Positions 20,114 through 30,520 are shown, counted from the stretch's first letter. The stretch is DNA of 51,993 nucleotides from an uncultured bacterium (GCA_937871295.1 CALMRE010000196.1:1-51993), one strand, 5' to 3'. Made by a program: numbers and translations. Notes: generated by a model not told the origin, from the sequence alone.

Positions 20114-22348
20114 ATGAGAACACATCTCACCGAATCGATCGTATTTGAGGGAACGCCCCTTGTCCTTGAAACGGGCAAATACGCCAAACAGGCCGACGGC
20201 GCCATCTGGTGCCGCTACGGCAACTCGGTCCTGCTCGCAACGGTCGTCGCTTCCAAAGGCGATGTCCCGGCCACGCAGGATTTCTTTCCGCTGACGGTCG
20301 ACTACATCGAGAAATTCTATGCGGCGGGCCGCTTCCCCGGCGGCTTCCTGAAGCGCGAAAGTCAACCGAACACCGACGAAAAACTGGCGGCCCGCATCAT
20401 CGACCGCCCCATCCGCCCGCTCTTCCCCTCGTGGTACCGCAGCGAAACGCAGATACTGGTGAACCTCTTCTCGCACGACGAGAACTGCGACCCGCGCGTC
20501 GTCGCCATCACCGCCGCCTCGGCGGCGCTCATGATCTCCGAGGTCCCCTTTCTCGGCCCCATCGGCGGTGTGCGTGTCGTTCTGAAGGAGGGCGAATACC
20601 ACATCAATCCCAACGCCGCGATACAGCAGGAGTCCCGGCTTAACATCATCATGGCGGCCAACCGCGACTCGATACTGATGGTCGAGGGCGAGGCGCGCGA
20701 GGCCTCCGAAGAGGAGATCGCCGAGGCGCTTTCCCGCGGTCACAAGGCGATCCTGCCGCTCGTCGAGATGCAGGAGGCGCTCATGGCGAAGGTCGCGCCG
20801 GTCAAACGGCAGGACCCGCAGAATCCCGAGGACGCGGCGCTCCGCAACTTCATCGAACTGTTCGCGGCCGACCGGCTCAAAGAAGCGCTCGGCATCCGGG
20901 AAAAACTGGCCCGTTACGAGGCGATAAAAGAGGTCAAAAAAGCGGTCGGCGAACGGGTCGCCGAATCGCTGGCGGGCGGCGCCCAGTTCCTGAACGCCGA
21001 GGACCCCGAAAAGGTCCGGAACCGCGCCAACGGCATGTTCGAGGATGTCCTTAAAAAGACCATGCGCCGCATGATCACCGAGGACGAAAGCCGTATCGAC
21101 GGACGCGGCCCGCGCGATATCCGTCCGATCTGGGCCGAGGTCGGCGTACTGCCGCAGGTCCACGGTTCGGCGATCTTCACCCGCGGCGAGACCCAGTCGC
21201 TGGGCACCATCACCCTCGGGGTCACCTCCGACGAACAGCGGGTCGACACGGTGCTTGAAGAGACCCGCAAACCCTTCATGCTCCACTACAACTTCCCCTC
21301 CTTCTCGGTGGGCGAGGTCGGACGCCTCCGCGCGCCGGGCCGCCGCGAGATAGGCCACGGCAACCTCGCCGAACGGGCGCTCAAGACGCTGATGCCGTCC
21401 AAAGAAGAGTTCCCCTATACCGTCCGCGTCGTTTCCGAGATACTCGAGTCGAACGGTTCCTCTTCGATGGCCAGCGTCTGTTCCGGCTGCCTCTCCCTCA
21501 TGGACGCCGGGGTCCCCTTCAAAAAGCATGTCGCGGGCATCGCGATGGGCCTCATCAAAGAGGGTAACGAGTACGCGATCCTCTCCGATATCATGGGCGA
21601 CGAGGATCACCTCGGCGATATGGACTTCAAGGTGGCCGGGACCAAGGACGGCATCACCGCGATACAGATGGACATCAAGATCGACGGCCTCCCGCAGGAG
21701 GTCATGCGCCGGGCCCTCGCACAGGCGCGTGAAGGGCGGCTCCACATCATCGGCGAAATGGAAAAAGCATTGCCGGAACACCGTCCGGAACTTTCCCCGC
21801 TCGCCCCGAAACTGGTCACCATCCACATCAACCCCGAGCGGATACGCGACCTCATCGGGACCGGCGGCAAGAACATCAAATCGATCGTCGAGAAGACCGG
21901 CGCCGAGATCGAGGTCCAGCAGGACGGCTCGGTACTCATCGCCGCCAAGGACGGCGCAGTGCTCGATGCGGCCATCGCGATGGTCAAGTCCTTCACCGAC
22001 GAACCGGAGAAGGGCAAGGTCTACGAAGGTGTGGTCAACCGCATCGAGGAATACGGCGCCTTCGTCGAGGTCATGCCGGGCCAGACCGGCCTGCTCCATG
22101 TCAGCCGCATTGCCGATAAACGGATCGAGAATGTCGGCGACGTGCTCAAACTCGGTGATACGATACGCGTGATCGTCGTCGAACTCGAAGGGGCCGGCAA
22201 GTTCAAACTCAGCATGAAGCCCTCCGACTTCGAGCGCGATTTCACCAAGGATGACGGCGAAGAACCGCGCCGCGAGCGCCGCCCCGACCGCGACCGTGGA
22301 CGCGACCGCGACCGTAAGCCCCACGGCGACCGGAAAGACCGCTCGTAA
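20114..22348 (+). CDS. pnp: Polyribonucleotide nucleotidyltransferase (PNPase)
   Basis: RNase PH-like domains, KH (IRDLIGTGGKNIKSIVEKTGAEIEVQQDG), S1 (GKVYEGVVNRIEEYGAFVEVMPGQTGLLHVS); downstream of rpsO. Confidence 0.98.
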   Translation: MRTHLTESIVFEGTPLVLETGKYAKQADGAIWCRYGNSVLLATVVASKGDVPATQDFFPLTVDYIEKFYAAGRFPGGFLKRESQPNTDEKLAARIIDRPIRPLFPSWYRSETQILVNLFSHDENCDPRVVAITAASAALMISEVPFLGPIGGVRVVLKEGEYHINPNAAIQQESRLNIIMAANRDSILMVEGEAREASEEEIAEALSRGHKAILPLVEMQEALMAKVAPVKRQDPQNPEDAALRNFIELFAADRLKEALGIREKLARYEAIKEVKKAVGERVAESLAGGAQFLNAEDPEKVRNRANGMFEDVLKKTMRRMITEDESRIDGRGPRDIRPIWAEVGVLPQVHGSAIFTRGETQSLGTITLGVTSDEQRVDTVLEETRKPFMLHYNFPSFSVGEVGRLRAPGRREIGHGNLAERALKTLMPSKEEFPYTVRVVSEILESNGSSSMASVCSGCLSLMDAGVPFKKHVAGIAMGLIKEGNEYAILSDIMGDEDHLGDMDFKVAGTKDGITAIQMDIKIDGLPQEVMRRALAQAREGRLHIIGEMEKALPEHRPELSPLAPKLVTIHINPERIRDLIGTGGKNIKSIVEKTGAEIEVQQDGSVLIAAKDGAVLDAAIAMVKSFTDEPEKGKVYEGVVNRIEEYGAFVEVMPGQTGLLHVSRIADKRIENVGDVLKLGDTIRVIVVELEGAGKFKLSMKPSDFERDFTKDDGEEPRRERRPDRDRGRDRDRKPHGDRKDRS

Positions 22349-22349
22349 T

Positions 22350-22787
22350 ATGACCGGCGGCGTCATCGTCAGGATAACCGCCGCTCCCGGCATCACCCTC
22401 CCCGCCTATCAGACCATCGGTTCCTCCGGAGCCGATGTACGCGCCGCCACCGATACCGTCATCCCGGCTCACGGCTGGGGCGCCGTCCCGACGGGGCTCT
22501 TCTGCGAGATACCGCCGGGGTGGGAACTGCAGGTCCGTTCACGCAGCGGACTGGCGCTCAAAGAAGGGATATTCGTCCTCAATTCGCCCGGCACCGTCGA
22601 CAGCGACTACCGCGGCGAGATAAAGGTCATCCTCGCCAATCTCTCCGATAAAGAGTTCACCGTGAAGGCGGGCGACCGGATCGCGCAACTGGTCCTCGCG
22701 AAGGTCGAGACGGCGCAGTTCACCGCCGCGGAAACGCTCTCCGGCACCGACCGCGGCGCGGGCGGCTTCGGCCACACGGGGAAATAA
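22350..22787 (+). CDS. dut: dUTP diphosphatase
   Basis: PAYQTIGSSGADVRA, RSRSGLALKEGIFVLNSPGTVDSDYRGEIKVIL, GDRIAQLVLAKV, RGAGGFGHTG. Confidence 0.96.
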   Translation: MTGGVIVRITAAPGITLPAYQTIGSSGADVRAATDTVIPAHGWGAVPTGLFCEIPPGWELQVRSRSGLALKEGIFVLNSPGTVDSDYRGEIKVILANLSDKEFTVKAGDRIAQLVLAKVETAQFTAAETLSGTDRGAGGFGHTGK

Positions 22788-22811
22788 GCAACTCCAGACG
22801 GTGGATGAGGT

Positions 22812-24980
22812 TTATTTTTGTGACACCGGTTTTACGGGAAGGATGAACTCGAAGCGGTCCTCCAGTTCACCTTCGTACAGGAAACGGTAACTTGCGTAGT
22901 TCGCCAGCACCTTCTTGACATAGTTGCGCGTCTGGAAGATCGGTATATTCTCTATCAGTTCGTCGAGCTCCATCCCCTCCATCCGTTTGAGCCAGCGGTC
23001 TATCTTGCCGGGACCGGCGTTGTAGGCGGCCGCCGCGAGCGCCATACTCCCCTGATACCGTTTCAGCAGGTTGCCGAGGAACTTCACGCCGAAGCGGGCG
23101 TTGGTGAAGGGCTTTTTCAGCAGGTCCACCGTCACCTTCCCGCCGTACTCCTCGTCTTTCGCAAGGAGTTGTGCGGTGCCGGGAAGCAGTTGCAGAATGC
23201 CGATGGCGTTGGACGGCGACACCGCTTTGGCCTCGAACATGCTCTCCTGCCGCGCGATGGAAAAGACAAAGAGCGGCGATACGCCGTAGAGCGCCGCGTG
23301 CGGCACGATCTCCTCCTCGTAGCCCACCGGGTACTGCATCCGGGCGATCTCACCCGAGAAACCGGTGGTGGTCGGCAGAGACCGTATGAAGGTCCCGGCA
23401 AGTCCGTAACTGCCCACCTCACGCGCGAGGAACGCGGCGAAAAGCCGGTCCTCGGTCATACCCGATCCGATCACCGTGTCGCGAACGATCCACAGCAGCG
23501 CCGCCGCCTTGTCGGCGCGGCCGTTCAGCCACAACGCGGCGACCCACTGCAGTTCGGGCTGGAACCGGTGTTCGGGGTTGATGAGCGGGGCGGAGGCGGG
23601 CCGATCGGGCATCTCGATGCCGATATTCTTGGCGCGAAGCCGCGAGGCGGCGAGCATCCCGTAGTAGGAAAGCGGCTGTTCGAGCGCTATATCGCGGAAG
23701 GCGGCGACCGCGGCGGCGTCGCGCCCCTGCTTTTCGTCGATGCGGGCGGTCCAGTAGCGGGCCCGCAGGCCGTCGTAGCTGTTGCGAAGACTCGCCTGCG
23801 TAATGTTCTGCAGTATGGAAAAGGCATCGTCGTACCGTTTTTGCAGGTAGCGTATCCAGAAAACGAGAAATTCTGCCACCTCGCGGTGTTCGGTCTCCGG
23901 ATGTTCCGCAAGCAGGCGAAGGTACAGTTCCTCGGCGCGGGGCCAGTTCTCGGTCAGTCGCTCCATGTCGGCGGCATAGTAAAGGAAATCATCGGCCTTC
24001 TCGGCGGTCGCCAGCCGCTCATAGCCCTTGAGATAGTAATCTATCGATTCGGGGTTCTTGCCGAGCGCCGCGTAGGAGTAGCCGCCCCAGCGGTAGAGAT
24101 CGCGCAGGTCCGCCTCGGTGAATTCGAAACGGTCGAGGTAGCCTTCGAGGTTCTGGTATATCTCTATCGCGTTCTGGTGTTCGCGCTGACGGGTGTTGGC
24201 CATCGCCCGCAGGAGACCGGCGCGCCAGTCGGTGATATCCTTCGCGGCGTCGCTTCTGGCGAACTTCTTGCCGATACGAAGACAGCGGTCATAGCGGAAG
24301 GCGCGGTAACTGGCGTACATCTGCCACAGCAGGTAGTCGCGTCGCTGGTCCTTCTTTCCTGCCCACGCGGCGGCGAACAGGAGGTCGATCTCGTCCTCGA
24401 AACCCTCCGAAAGTTTCATCCCGAGCCCCTTGAGGAACGCGAAGGCCTCCTCCGGATCCTTTTTCATCAGTTCGCGCAGATAGATGCGGATCACCCCCTC
24501 GTCGGCGACCGGCCGGTATTCCTGCATGAACTCGGCCATCCGTCCGAGTTCGGCCAGCCGTCGCAGGTAAAGCGGATGGAGCCGCGAGAAATAAGGTTCG
24601 CCGATATCGTTGATGAGGTCGCGGATCATCCCGGGATCGAGTTTCCGCCACCGGTCGGCGACAAAGAGATACACCGCGACGGCGCGCGACGCGGTCCCCG
24701 CCGGACTCGCCAATATACGCGGCGTGAATTCGGGATCGCCCTGACGGACTCCGGCCAGTTCCCCGTAGATGTCCACGGCCGGCACCTGCGGATCGAATAT
24801 CCGCTCCCCCGCGCCCATCAGGCAGGAAATGGTGTCGCCGCCGCCGCAAAAGATATCGCGGTCCTCGGAGGTAAAGGCGCGGTACGGGGCGAAAGCGGCC
24901 GCAAAGGAGATATCCTGCGGAGCGCCGCGCGAGAAATCGAGTTCGAGCGATATGAACAGGGCAAGAAGGAGCGCGCTCAT
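22812..24980 (-). CDS. Soluble lytic murein transglycosylase (Slt-like, TPR + SLT domain)
   Basis: ARQESMFEAKAVSPSNAIGILQLLPGTA and AAYNAGPGKIDRWLKR in C-terminal SLT domain. Confidence 0.9.
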   Translation of the reverse strand: MSALLLALFISLELDFSRGAPQDISFAAAFAPYRAFTSEDRDIFCGGGDTISCLMGAGERIFDPQVPAVDIYGELAGVRQGDPEFTPRILASPAGTASRAVAVYLFVADRWRKLDPGMIRDLINDIGEPYFSRLHPLYLRRLAELGRMAEFMQEYRPVADEGVIRIYLRELMKKDPEEAFAFLKGLGMKLSEGFEDEIDLLFAAAWAGKKDQRRDYLLWQMYASYRAFRYDRCLRIGKKFARSDAAKDITDWRAGLLRAMANTRQREHQNAIEIYQNLEGYLDRFEFTEADLRDLYRWGGYSYAALGKNPESIDYYLKGYERLATAEKADDFLYYAADMERLTENWPRAEELYLRLLAEHPETEHREVAEFLVFWIRYLQKRYDDAFSILQNITQASLRNSYDGLRARYWTARIDEKQGRDAAAVAAFRDIALEQPLSYYGMLAASRLRAKNIGIEMPDRPASAPLINPEHRFQPELQWVAALWLNGRADKAAALLWIVRDTVIGSGMTEDRLFAAFLAREVGSYGLAGTFIRSLPTTTGFSGEIARMQYPVGYEEEIVPHAALYGVSPLFVFSIARQESMFEAKAVSPSNAIGILQLLPGTAQLLAKDEEYGGKVTVDLLKKPFTNARFGVKFLGNLLKRYQGSMALAAAAYNAGPGKIDRWLKRMEGMELDELIENIPIFQTRNYVKKVLANYASYRFLYEGELEDRFEFILPVKPVSQK

Positions 24981-26227
24981 TTTTTCTCTATGTGGGAGAC
25001 CGAGGTAAGTATCTGTTCAGCCATCACGCGGCATATCTCCCACAGGAATTTCGCCGCGGCCGTCGGCGACTCTTCGAGCAGTTCCTTGATGATAGAACGG
25101 CGCACCACGATGAAGGTGGAGGGCTTGTCGACGAACAACGTGTAGTTCATCGGCTTTCCCGAGAAGAAGGAGACCTCGCCGATAAGACTGCCGGCGGTAA
25201 GCGCCTCTATCTGGCGCGACTTGCGCAGGACCGATACCTGCCCTTCGAGCATGATCAGCAGTTCCCCCTCGGGGTGTATCGGGAAGGAGAGAATGTCGTA
25301 CTTGTTCTGGGCGCGCACCTCCGACGAGGCGACCAGCCGTTCTATCTGCTCCTCGTCGAACCCGGAGAAAAGCGGTAGCGATCGCGCCACTCCCGCGACA
25401 TCGAGCAGTTTCTCGGCCGCCGCCGCCTCTTCGTCGGCCGCGCGCGCCGTGACGAAGATCGCCGAGAAATTGTCCTCGGCTCCGGCTTTGTAAACGGTGT
25501 CCATCAGCGCCTTTATCTCGCGGTCGAGGAACCGTTTTTCCTCCAGCGCATCGATGCCGGGGACCGACAATTGAAGGGTGAGCTCGGCGATACGCGCCGC
25601 GTCAAAGTAACGATGGACACCGTCGGAACATACCAGAAAACGGTCGTTCAGCCGTATCTCGAAATCACGCGTCTCGACCTCGATGGTGTCGTCGAGTCCC
25701 ACGGCGCGGGTCAGCGTATTGGAGAGCGAGCCGTCCAGCCCGTCGGGGGAGACGCCGTACCTGCGTTCATAGTCGCCGCGCATGGTGTGGTCGGTGGTCA
25801 ACTGGGTCATCACCGCGTTGCGGATGAGATACAGCCGCGAATCACCGACATGGAGCAGGAAACCCGCCGTGTCGATGGCCAGCAGCAGCGTGAGTGTCGT
25901 CCCCATCCTGCCGCAGGAGCCGCTCTTGTCGGCCTCCTGCCAGACGGCGGTGTTGGCGCGGATCGCCCCCTCGGCGATCAGGTCGAGCACCTTCTGACGG
26001 TTCTCGGGACTGCGGGTCAACCGGAAGGCCTGCACGACGGCGTAATGCTCGATGATGTGCCGCTCCAGCGTGTCGACCGCCAGTTGGGCCGCCACCTCGC
26101 CGTGCTTGCCGCCCCCCATGCCGTCGGCGACGATATAGAGTCCCTTTTCGGGCCACTCGAGTATCCAGTCCTCGTTGTTGGAGCGTTTTTTGCCGATATC
26201 GGTGATGCAGGATGAAACGAACCGCAT
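24977..26227 (-). CDS. PP2C-family protein phosphatase fused to C-terminal cyclic-nucleotide-binding domain
   Basis: DIGKKRSNNEDW, YIVADGMGGGKHGEVAAQLA, LHVGDSRLYL, LVCSDGVHRY, AEDNFSAIFV; then cNMP-like LPLFSGFDEEQIERL...GELLIMLEGQVSVL...GSLIGEVSFFSGKP. Confidence 0.88.
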   Translation of the reverse strand: MRFVSSCITDIGKKRSNNEDWILEWPEKGLYIVADGMGGGKHGEVAAQLAVDTLERHIIEHYAVVQAFRLTRSPENRQKVLDLIAEGAIRANTAVWQEADKSGSCGRMGTTLTLLLAIDTAGFLLHVGDSRLYLIRNAVMTQLTTDHTMRGDYERRYGVSPDGLDGSLSNTLTRAVGLDDTIEVETRDFEIRLNDRFLVCSDGVHRYFDAARIAELTLQLSVPGIDALEEKRFLDREIKALMDTVYKAGAEDNFSAIFVTARAADEEAAAAEKLLDVAGVARSLPLFSGFDEEQIERLVASSEVRAQNKYDILSFPIHPEGELLIMLEGQVSVLRKSRQIEALTAGSLIGEVSFFSGKPMNYTLFVDKPSTFIVVRRSIIKELLEESPTAAAKFLWEICRVMAEQILTSVSHIEKK

Positions 26228-26249
26228 GGATACTCCGTCATATCGCAAG

Positions 26250-26278
26250 AAGATAACGGAACGCTTTGCTCAAGTCAA
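26250..26278 (-). promoter_or_regulatory. Sigma70-type promoter: TTGACT-N17-TATCTT
   Basis: Minus strand, upstream of PP2C gene. Confidence 0.5.
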
Positions 26279-26306
26279 TTTTTGGGGTATTCCGGGAAAG
26301 AAAAAA

Positions 26307-26383
26307 TGGCGCGGTCGGCCGGACTTGAACCGGTGGCCTCCGACGTGACAGGCCGGCGTTATAACCAACTTAACTACGACCGC
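26307..26383 (-). tRNA. tRNA-Asp (anticodon GTC), CCA encoded
   Basis: Minus strand GCGGTCG...CCGGC-CTGTCAC-GTCGG...TTCAAGT...CGACCGC-G-CCA. Confidence 0.93.
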
Positions 26384-26398
26384 GCCTCAAGGAACAAA

Positions 26399-26474
26399 TG
26401 GTGGGTGCTACAGGACTCGAACCTATGACCACCGGCGTGTAAAACCGATGCTCTACCAGCTGAGCTAAGCACCC
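26399..26474 (-). tRNA. tRNA-Val (anticodon TAC), CCA encoded
   Basis: Minus strand GGGTGCTTAGCTCAGCTGGTAGAGCATCGGTTTTACACGCCGG...TTCGAGTCCTGTAGCACCCACCA. Confidence 0.93.
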
Positions 26475-26525
26475 GACCAGCGGGGCGTATTCTTACCATG
26501 CACCGCGGCATTGTCAACATATTTT

Positions 26526-28955
26526 TTATTTTTCGAACAGGAGTTCCTTCCTCAGGCCCTCCTGCTTCCGGTTCACGCGACCGCGATATTCTTCGATAAG
26601 TTTGTCGATCGCAACGATGTCGAGCTTCTTGCGCGAAAGACGCAGGTGGGTCAGTTCGGCGATCGCCTCCTCGTAGAGTCCCGCCCCGGCCAGACGGCGC
26701 GCCGCATCAATGCGCCACTGTGGATTGCCGCCGATGTCGGCCCCCTTGAGGAGGTACTTGAGCGATTCGCGCAATTCACCGCGGGCCAGAAGCCAGTCGC
26801 TCTTCCACCGGTAGTAGCGGGCCAGATCATCCTTGCGGATAAGCGCCTTGTCCTGCAGGCGGCCGTCCATCGCCGCACATTTTTCGGGAGCATGCCGGAT
26901 ATACATCTGGGCCAGTTGCAGAAGATCGTTGAAATTAGCGGTCAGTTCCACCCCGCGCTCCATCTGGACGATGGCGCCGGCATGGTCCTTCTTCTGCCGC
27001 GCCGAAACGCCCCGGAACATATAATAGCGTCCCTTCTCCGGCGACGACAGATCGCCCAGTCGCGGCGCAACCATGTCCAGCAGCGCATCAAGCCGGTCGT
27101 ATTTGCCGCGGCCGACATAGGCGTTGCCCGCCGTCTCGAAATATTCGACCTCGCGTCCTTCGATGAAGTACTCCACCAGCCCGGGGTCTTCGTTCTGCGC
27201 GCCGATGAATCGCGCGATCGCCTCCCGCGCTCCCGCGCGGTCGAAAGGAAGCAGCGCCCGCATGGACCGTTCCAGATCGCGGGCGCGCAACTGCCGGAAA
27301 ATATCGCCAAGCAGGAGCCCCAGTCGCTGATCGGGGACGCGCCGCAGACTCTCGGCGTAGAGCGAAAGCGCCTCTTGGGCCGACCCGAGCCGCAGCAGCG
27401 CGGAGGAGGTGAGATAATAGACGAAATAGTAATCGGGCGCCTTGGCGGTCGCCTCCGACAGATACGGGAGCGATCTCAGAAAGGCTTCGGCGGTCTGGCC
27501 GTTGTAATGGCGGAGCGCTTCGCGCAGGGGGGGCTTGAAATCGGCAGGGTAGCGCGTTATGAGCGTTTCATACGGCAGGGTGTCCTTGACGCGGTAGAAA
27601 TCGAGTTCGTCGCCGGTGGTCGCGCCGTAGAGCAGTCCCGCCGCCGCCGCCGCCGTGACACCGAGGAAAAGATGCCGCCGCAGCCCCTTGAGTTCAAAGG
27701 CGCCGGAGGCCATCAGGTATACCGCGACGGACGGGAACAGTATGGCGAGATCGTGCAGATTGAAGTCGAGCGTATTGTGCATCAGGAGGAACAGCAGTAT
27801 CGCCGCCGCACCGCACCGGAGATGATGCCTCCGGTTATACTTCACGAAGAACCAGACAAAGAACGCCGCCGCGAGGAGCGCGATAAGGATGCCGTGTTCC
27901 AGCGCGAATTGCACCGGTTCGTTCTCCAACTGGATGAAAAAGAGCCCCGGATCGCCCTGATAGTAGGGATAGACGTGTTTGAAACTGCCGAAGCCCGATC
28001 CGGTCATCCAGAAGTCGGCGAGATATTCCCTGACCGTCGCGATGAGAGCGAACTTGTCGAAGTAGTCGGGACGCGTCATGTCGAATTCGGCGACGATGAA
28101 TTGGTAGCCGATATAGAAGGCGGTGAGTATCGCAACGATGACGAAGAGGGTGGGCAGGGCGACCGCCGTGGTACGGTGTTTGAGATACTTGAGGGCGCCG
28201 AACAGGATGATGGCGAGCAGCACCGCGAGTATGCCGCCGCGCGACAGCGTCATGATGACACCCAGCAGATTCACGAAGAACAGCGCGCCGTAAAAGACTC
28301 GCGCGCGGGCGAAGTCGGCCTCGGTCGCCGTCGCGAGCGACAGGAGCGCCGCCACGCCGAAAAAGGCGGCGGCGTGGTTCATGTTGATGAGCGTCGGGTG
28401 GATGAGGAGCGGTCCGCGCAGGGTCGAACCGAGCCACTGCGTTTCGCCGGTCATCTTGAGGAACACGCCGAACACGAAGACCGCCGTCGCGCTCAGGATG
28501 ATGGTATCGGTCACGGCGCGCCGCCAGCCGCGGTGTTCTCCTTCCAGCGTCCGCTGGAGCATCACCGCGAACAGGACAAGCGCCCCGGTCCGCAGAAGCG
28601 AATATATCGTGTCGGGCAGAGACAGCGTGAGCGGCCGCCACCCGTGCGGCCCGGCGATCGCATGGAAATAGTGAGCCTTGGGCGATAGGAACGCGACGAG
28701 CGCCGGCGGCAGCGGCAGGAGCTGGAAGAGCCCCCACAGGATGAGCACCCCGAGCGGCAGGAGCAGGTACGGGATGAAGAGCCTCTTGCCCGCAACGATC
28801 ATCCATCCGCTCCAGATAAGGTAGAGCGACGCGGTGAGCGCGATGAGGAACATATTGCCGGGGACATGGGTATAGACCCCGCCCAACAGGAAGGGAGCAA
28901 GGATGACCGGCGCGGCGAAGGAAAGGAATATGATGATGTTCTTCACTATCGGCAT
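26526..28955 (-). CDS. O-antigen ligase/polymerase-like membrane protein with C-terminal TPR-type helical region
   Basis: Many N-terminal TM helices, MTLSRGGILAVLLAIILFGAL, then soluble helical repeats. Confidence 0.7.
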   Translation of the reverse strand: MPIVKNIIIFLSFAAPVILAPFLLGGVYTHVPGNMFLIALTASLYLIWSGWMIVAGKRLFIPYLLLPLGVLILWGLFQLLPLPPALVAFLSPKAHYFHAIAGPHGWRPLTLSLPDTIYSLLRTGALVLFAVMLQRTLEGEHRGWRRAVTDTIILSATAVFVFGVFLKMTGETQWLGSTLRGPLLIHPTLINMNHAAAFFGVAALLSLATATEADFARARVFYGALFFVNLLGVIMTLSRGGILAVLLAIILFGALKYLKHRTTAVALPTLFVIVAILTAFYIGYQFIVAEFDMTRPDYFDKFALIATVREYLADFWMTGSGFGSFKHVYPYYQGDPGLFFIQLENEPVQFALEHGILIALLAAAFFVWFFVKYNRRHHLRCGAAAILLFLLMHNTLDFNLHDLAILFPSVAVYLMASGAFELKGLRRHLFLGVTAAAAAGLLYGATTGDELDFYRVKDTLPYETLITRYPADFKPPLREALRHYNGQTAEAFLRSLPYLSEATAKAPDYYFVYYLTSSALLRLGSAQEALSLYAESLRRVPDQRLGLLLGDIFRQLRARDLERSMRALLPFDRAGAREAIARFIGAQNEDPGLVEYFIEGREVEYFETAGNAYVGRGKYDRLDALLDMVAPRLGDLSSPEKGRYYMFRGVSARQKKDHAGAIVQMERGVELTANFNDLLQLAQMYIRHAPEKCAAMDGRLQDKALIRKDDLARYYRWKSDWLLARGELRESLKYLLKGADIGGNPQWRIDAARRLAGAGLYEEAIAELTHLRLSRKKLDIVAIDKLIEEYRGRVNRKQEGLRKELLFEK

Positions 28956-28963
28956 CGTATCCC

Positions 28964-30520
28964 CTAAAAGACGCGATAGAACAACTGTACCGTGATTATA
29001 TGGTTCGCATCGATCTCGGCCGAAAGGAACGGCTGGCGCTCAACTTGGAAGTAGTACTGGATCGTGGCAAAACTCGATATCCAGAACGAGACGGTGGTCT
29101 CCGAACGGAAATAGCTGTTCTTCGGCTCCTCAATGGTCACCAGCGACACGAACTCCTCCTTCAGTTCGACGAACGAGAAGGGCATCAGCGTGAAGTAGAC
29201 GGTGAATTCGGGGCCGTGCGAGTAGCTGAAGGGATCTATGCGGAACACCTCCTTCTCCGGGGTGGCGCCGTCGTCGCTCGAGTCGTCGTAGTAGAACGGC
29301 GCGATATCCTGCTTGAAACCGTACCCGGTGCGGGCCGTGATGAAGAACAGGTTCCCCCAGCGGTATTCGAAGTTGAGCCCGACCCCCTCCTGTATGGTGG
29401 TGGGCGATCCGGTCTTCGATATCAGGATGTCGTCGGCCGGCATCGTCCAGCGACGGCCGTCGCGTTCAACACCGACATAGGTATGACCGGTGGCCGAATA
29501 ATCGCGGTAATCGAAGAAGAACTGCGTGGTGAGTCGCGTAGAGATATAGGGGCCGACCCACTTCCGGAGGCGGTAGACCACCGAGGTGTCGAATTTCGCC
29601 AGATCGCGGGTGTTCTCTATCCGTTCCTTGTCCTGCAGCATGAAGTCCTCGAACAGGTCGAGCCGGGCGTTGTAGAGCCAGTCGCCGTCGTCGTAGGTGG
29701 CGCCGAAGTTGAGCGCGCTGCCCAGCGTCAGCGAGTTCTGATCGGGCGTCGAACCCTTGAAATCGCCGTTGTTGATGAAGGACATGTTGCCCGACAGAAG
29801 CAGACGGAGATCCCAGTTCCCCTTCTCGGTCGCCTGTTCGTCGCCCGTTACCTCGCCGCCGCCGAGCAGTTGGCGTGTCTTCTCATCGAAGATAAGCAGG
29901 ACCGTCGCGGCCTGCCGCTCGACCAGCCGCACCGTCACGAAATTGCGGTACGAATCGGGCGCCTCGCCGCGCTTGGCGACCCGGAACAGTCCCGGCTTGA
30001 ACAGCCAGATGACCGGCTTTTCGCCGCGCGTCTCGTCGGTGCCGGTGCCGGCCCCGTGGTAGAGTTTGCTCTCCTCTTCGGTTATCTGGTAGCCTTCGCG
30101 GAGCGGATTGTTGTAGGCATCGATGACCCTCACGATCAGGGCACTCCACAGCGGCATCACCACCGTCACCCGTTCGGGCTTGAGCGTCACATAAAAAACC
30201 ATCCGTGTGTCGAGCGGTCCCGATCCGATGTAGACCACATAGGTGCCCGGATCAAGCGCCACCCGTTTCCCCGGTTCGGCGTCGGTGATGAACTCCTCGC
30301 CGCGGTAGACGGCGTAGGTCGGTTCGCGCTGACTGTCGACGAGGAACGGGACGAACAGCGCCCCCTTCTCCATCGGCACCAGCGTCGTATCGCGGGCGAG
30401 CTGTTCGCGTATCTCGGGGTCGGTCACCTGCTGGGAATCGAGCGTAAGACCATAGAGCGCGCCGCCCCACAGTATCAGAACGCACAGGATGGTGGCGTAA
30501 AGCGTCCTATTTTCTCTCAA
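28964..30520 (-). CDS. Envelope protein with N-terminal TM/signal and predicted C-terminal outer-membrane beta-barrel
   Basis: Hydrophobic N-terminus; alternating beta-rich C-half ending SAEIDANHIITVQLFYRVF with terminal F. Confidence 0.5.
   Translation of the reverse strand: MRENRTLYATILCVLILWGGALYGLTLDSQQVTDPEIREQLARDTTLVPMEKGALFVPFLVDSQREPTYAVYRGEEFITDAEPGKRVALDPGTYVVYIGSGPLDTRMVFYVTLKPERVTVVMPLWSALIVRVIDAYNNPLREGYQITEEESKLYHGAGTGTDETRGEKPVIWLFKPGLFRVAKRGEAPDSYRNFVTVRLVERQAATVLLIFDEKTRQLLGGGEVTGDEQATEKGNWDLRLLLSGNMSFINNGDFKGSTPDQNSLTLGSALNFGATYDDGDWLYNARLDLFEDFMLQDKERIENTRDLAKFDTSVVYRLRKWVGPYISTRLTTQFFFDYRDYSATGHTYVGVERDGRRWTMPADDILISKTGSPTTIQEGVGLNFEYRWGNLFFITARTGYGFKQDIAPFYYDDSSDDGATPEKEVFRIDPFSYSHGPEFTVYFTLMPFSFVELKEEFVSLVTIEEPKNSYFRSETTVSFWISSFATIQYYFQVERQPFLSAEIDANHIITVQLFYRVF

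Noticed and set aside
20081-22396. 771-aa minus-strand ORF
   Set aside because: Antisense shadow of pnp/dut, which are unambiguous on the plus strand.
26511-28688. 725-aa plus-strand ORF
   Set aside because: Antisense shadow of the O-antigen-ligase-like gene, low-complexity R/E-rich.
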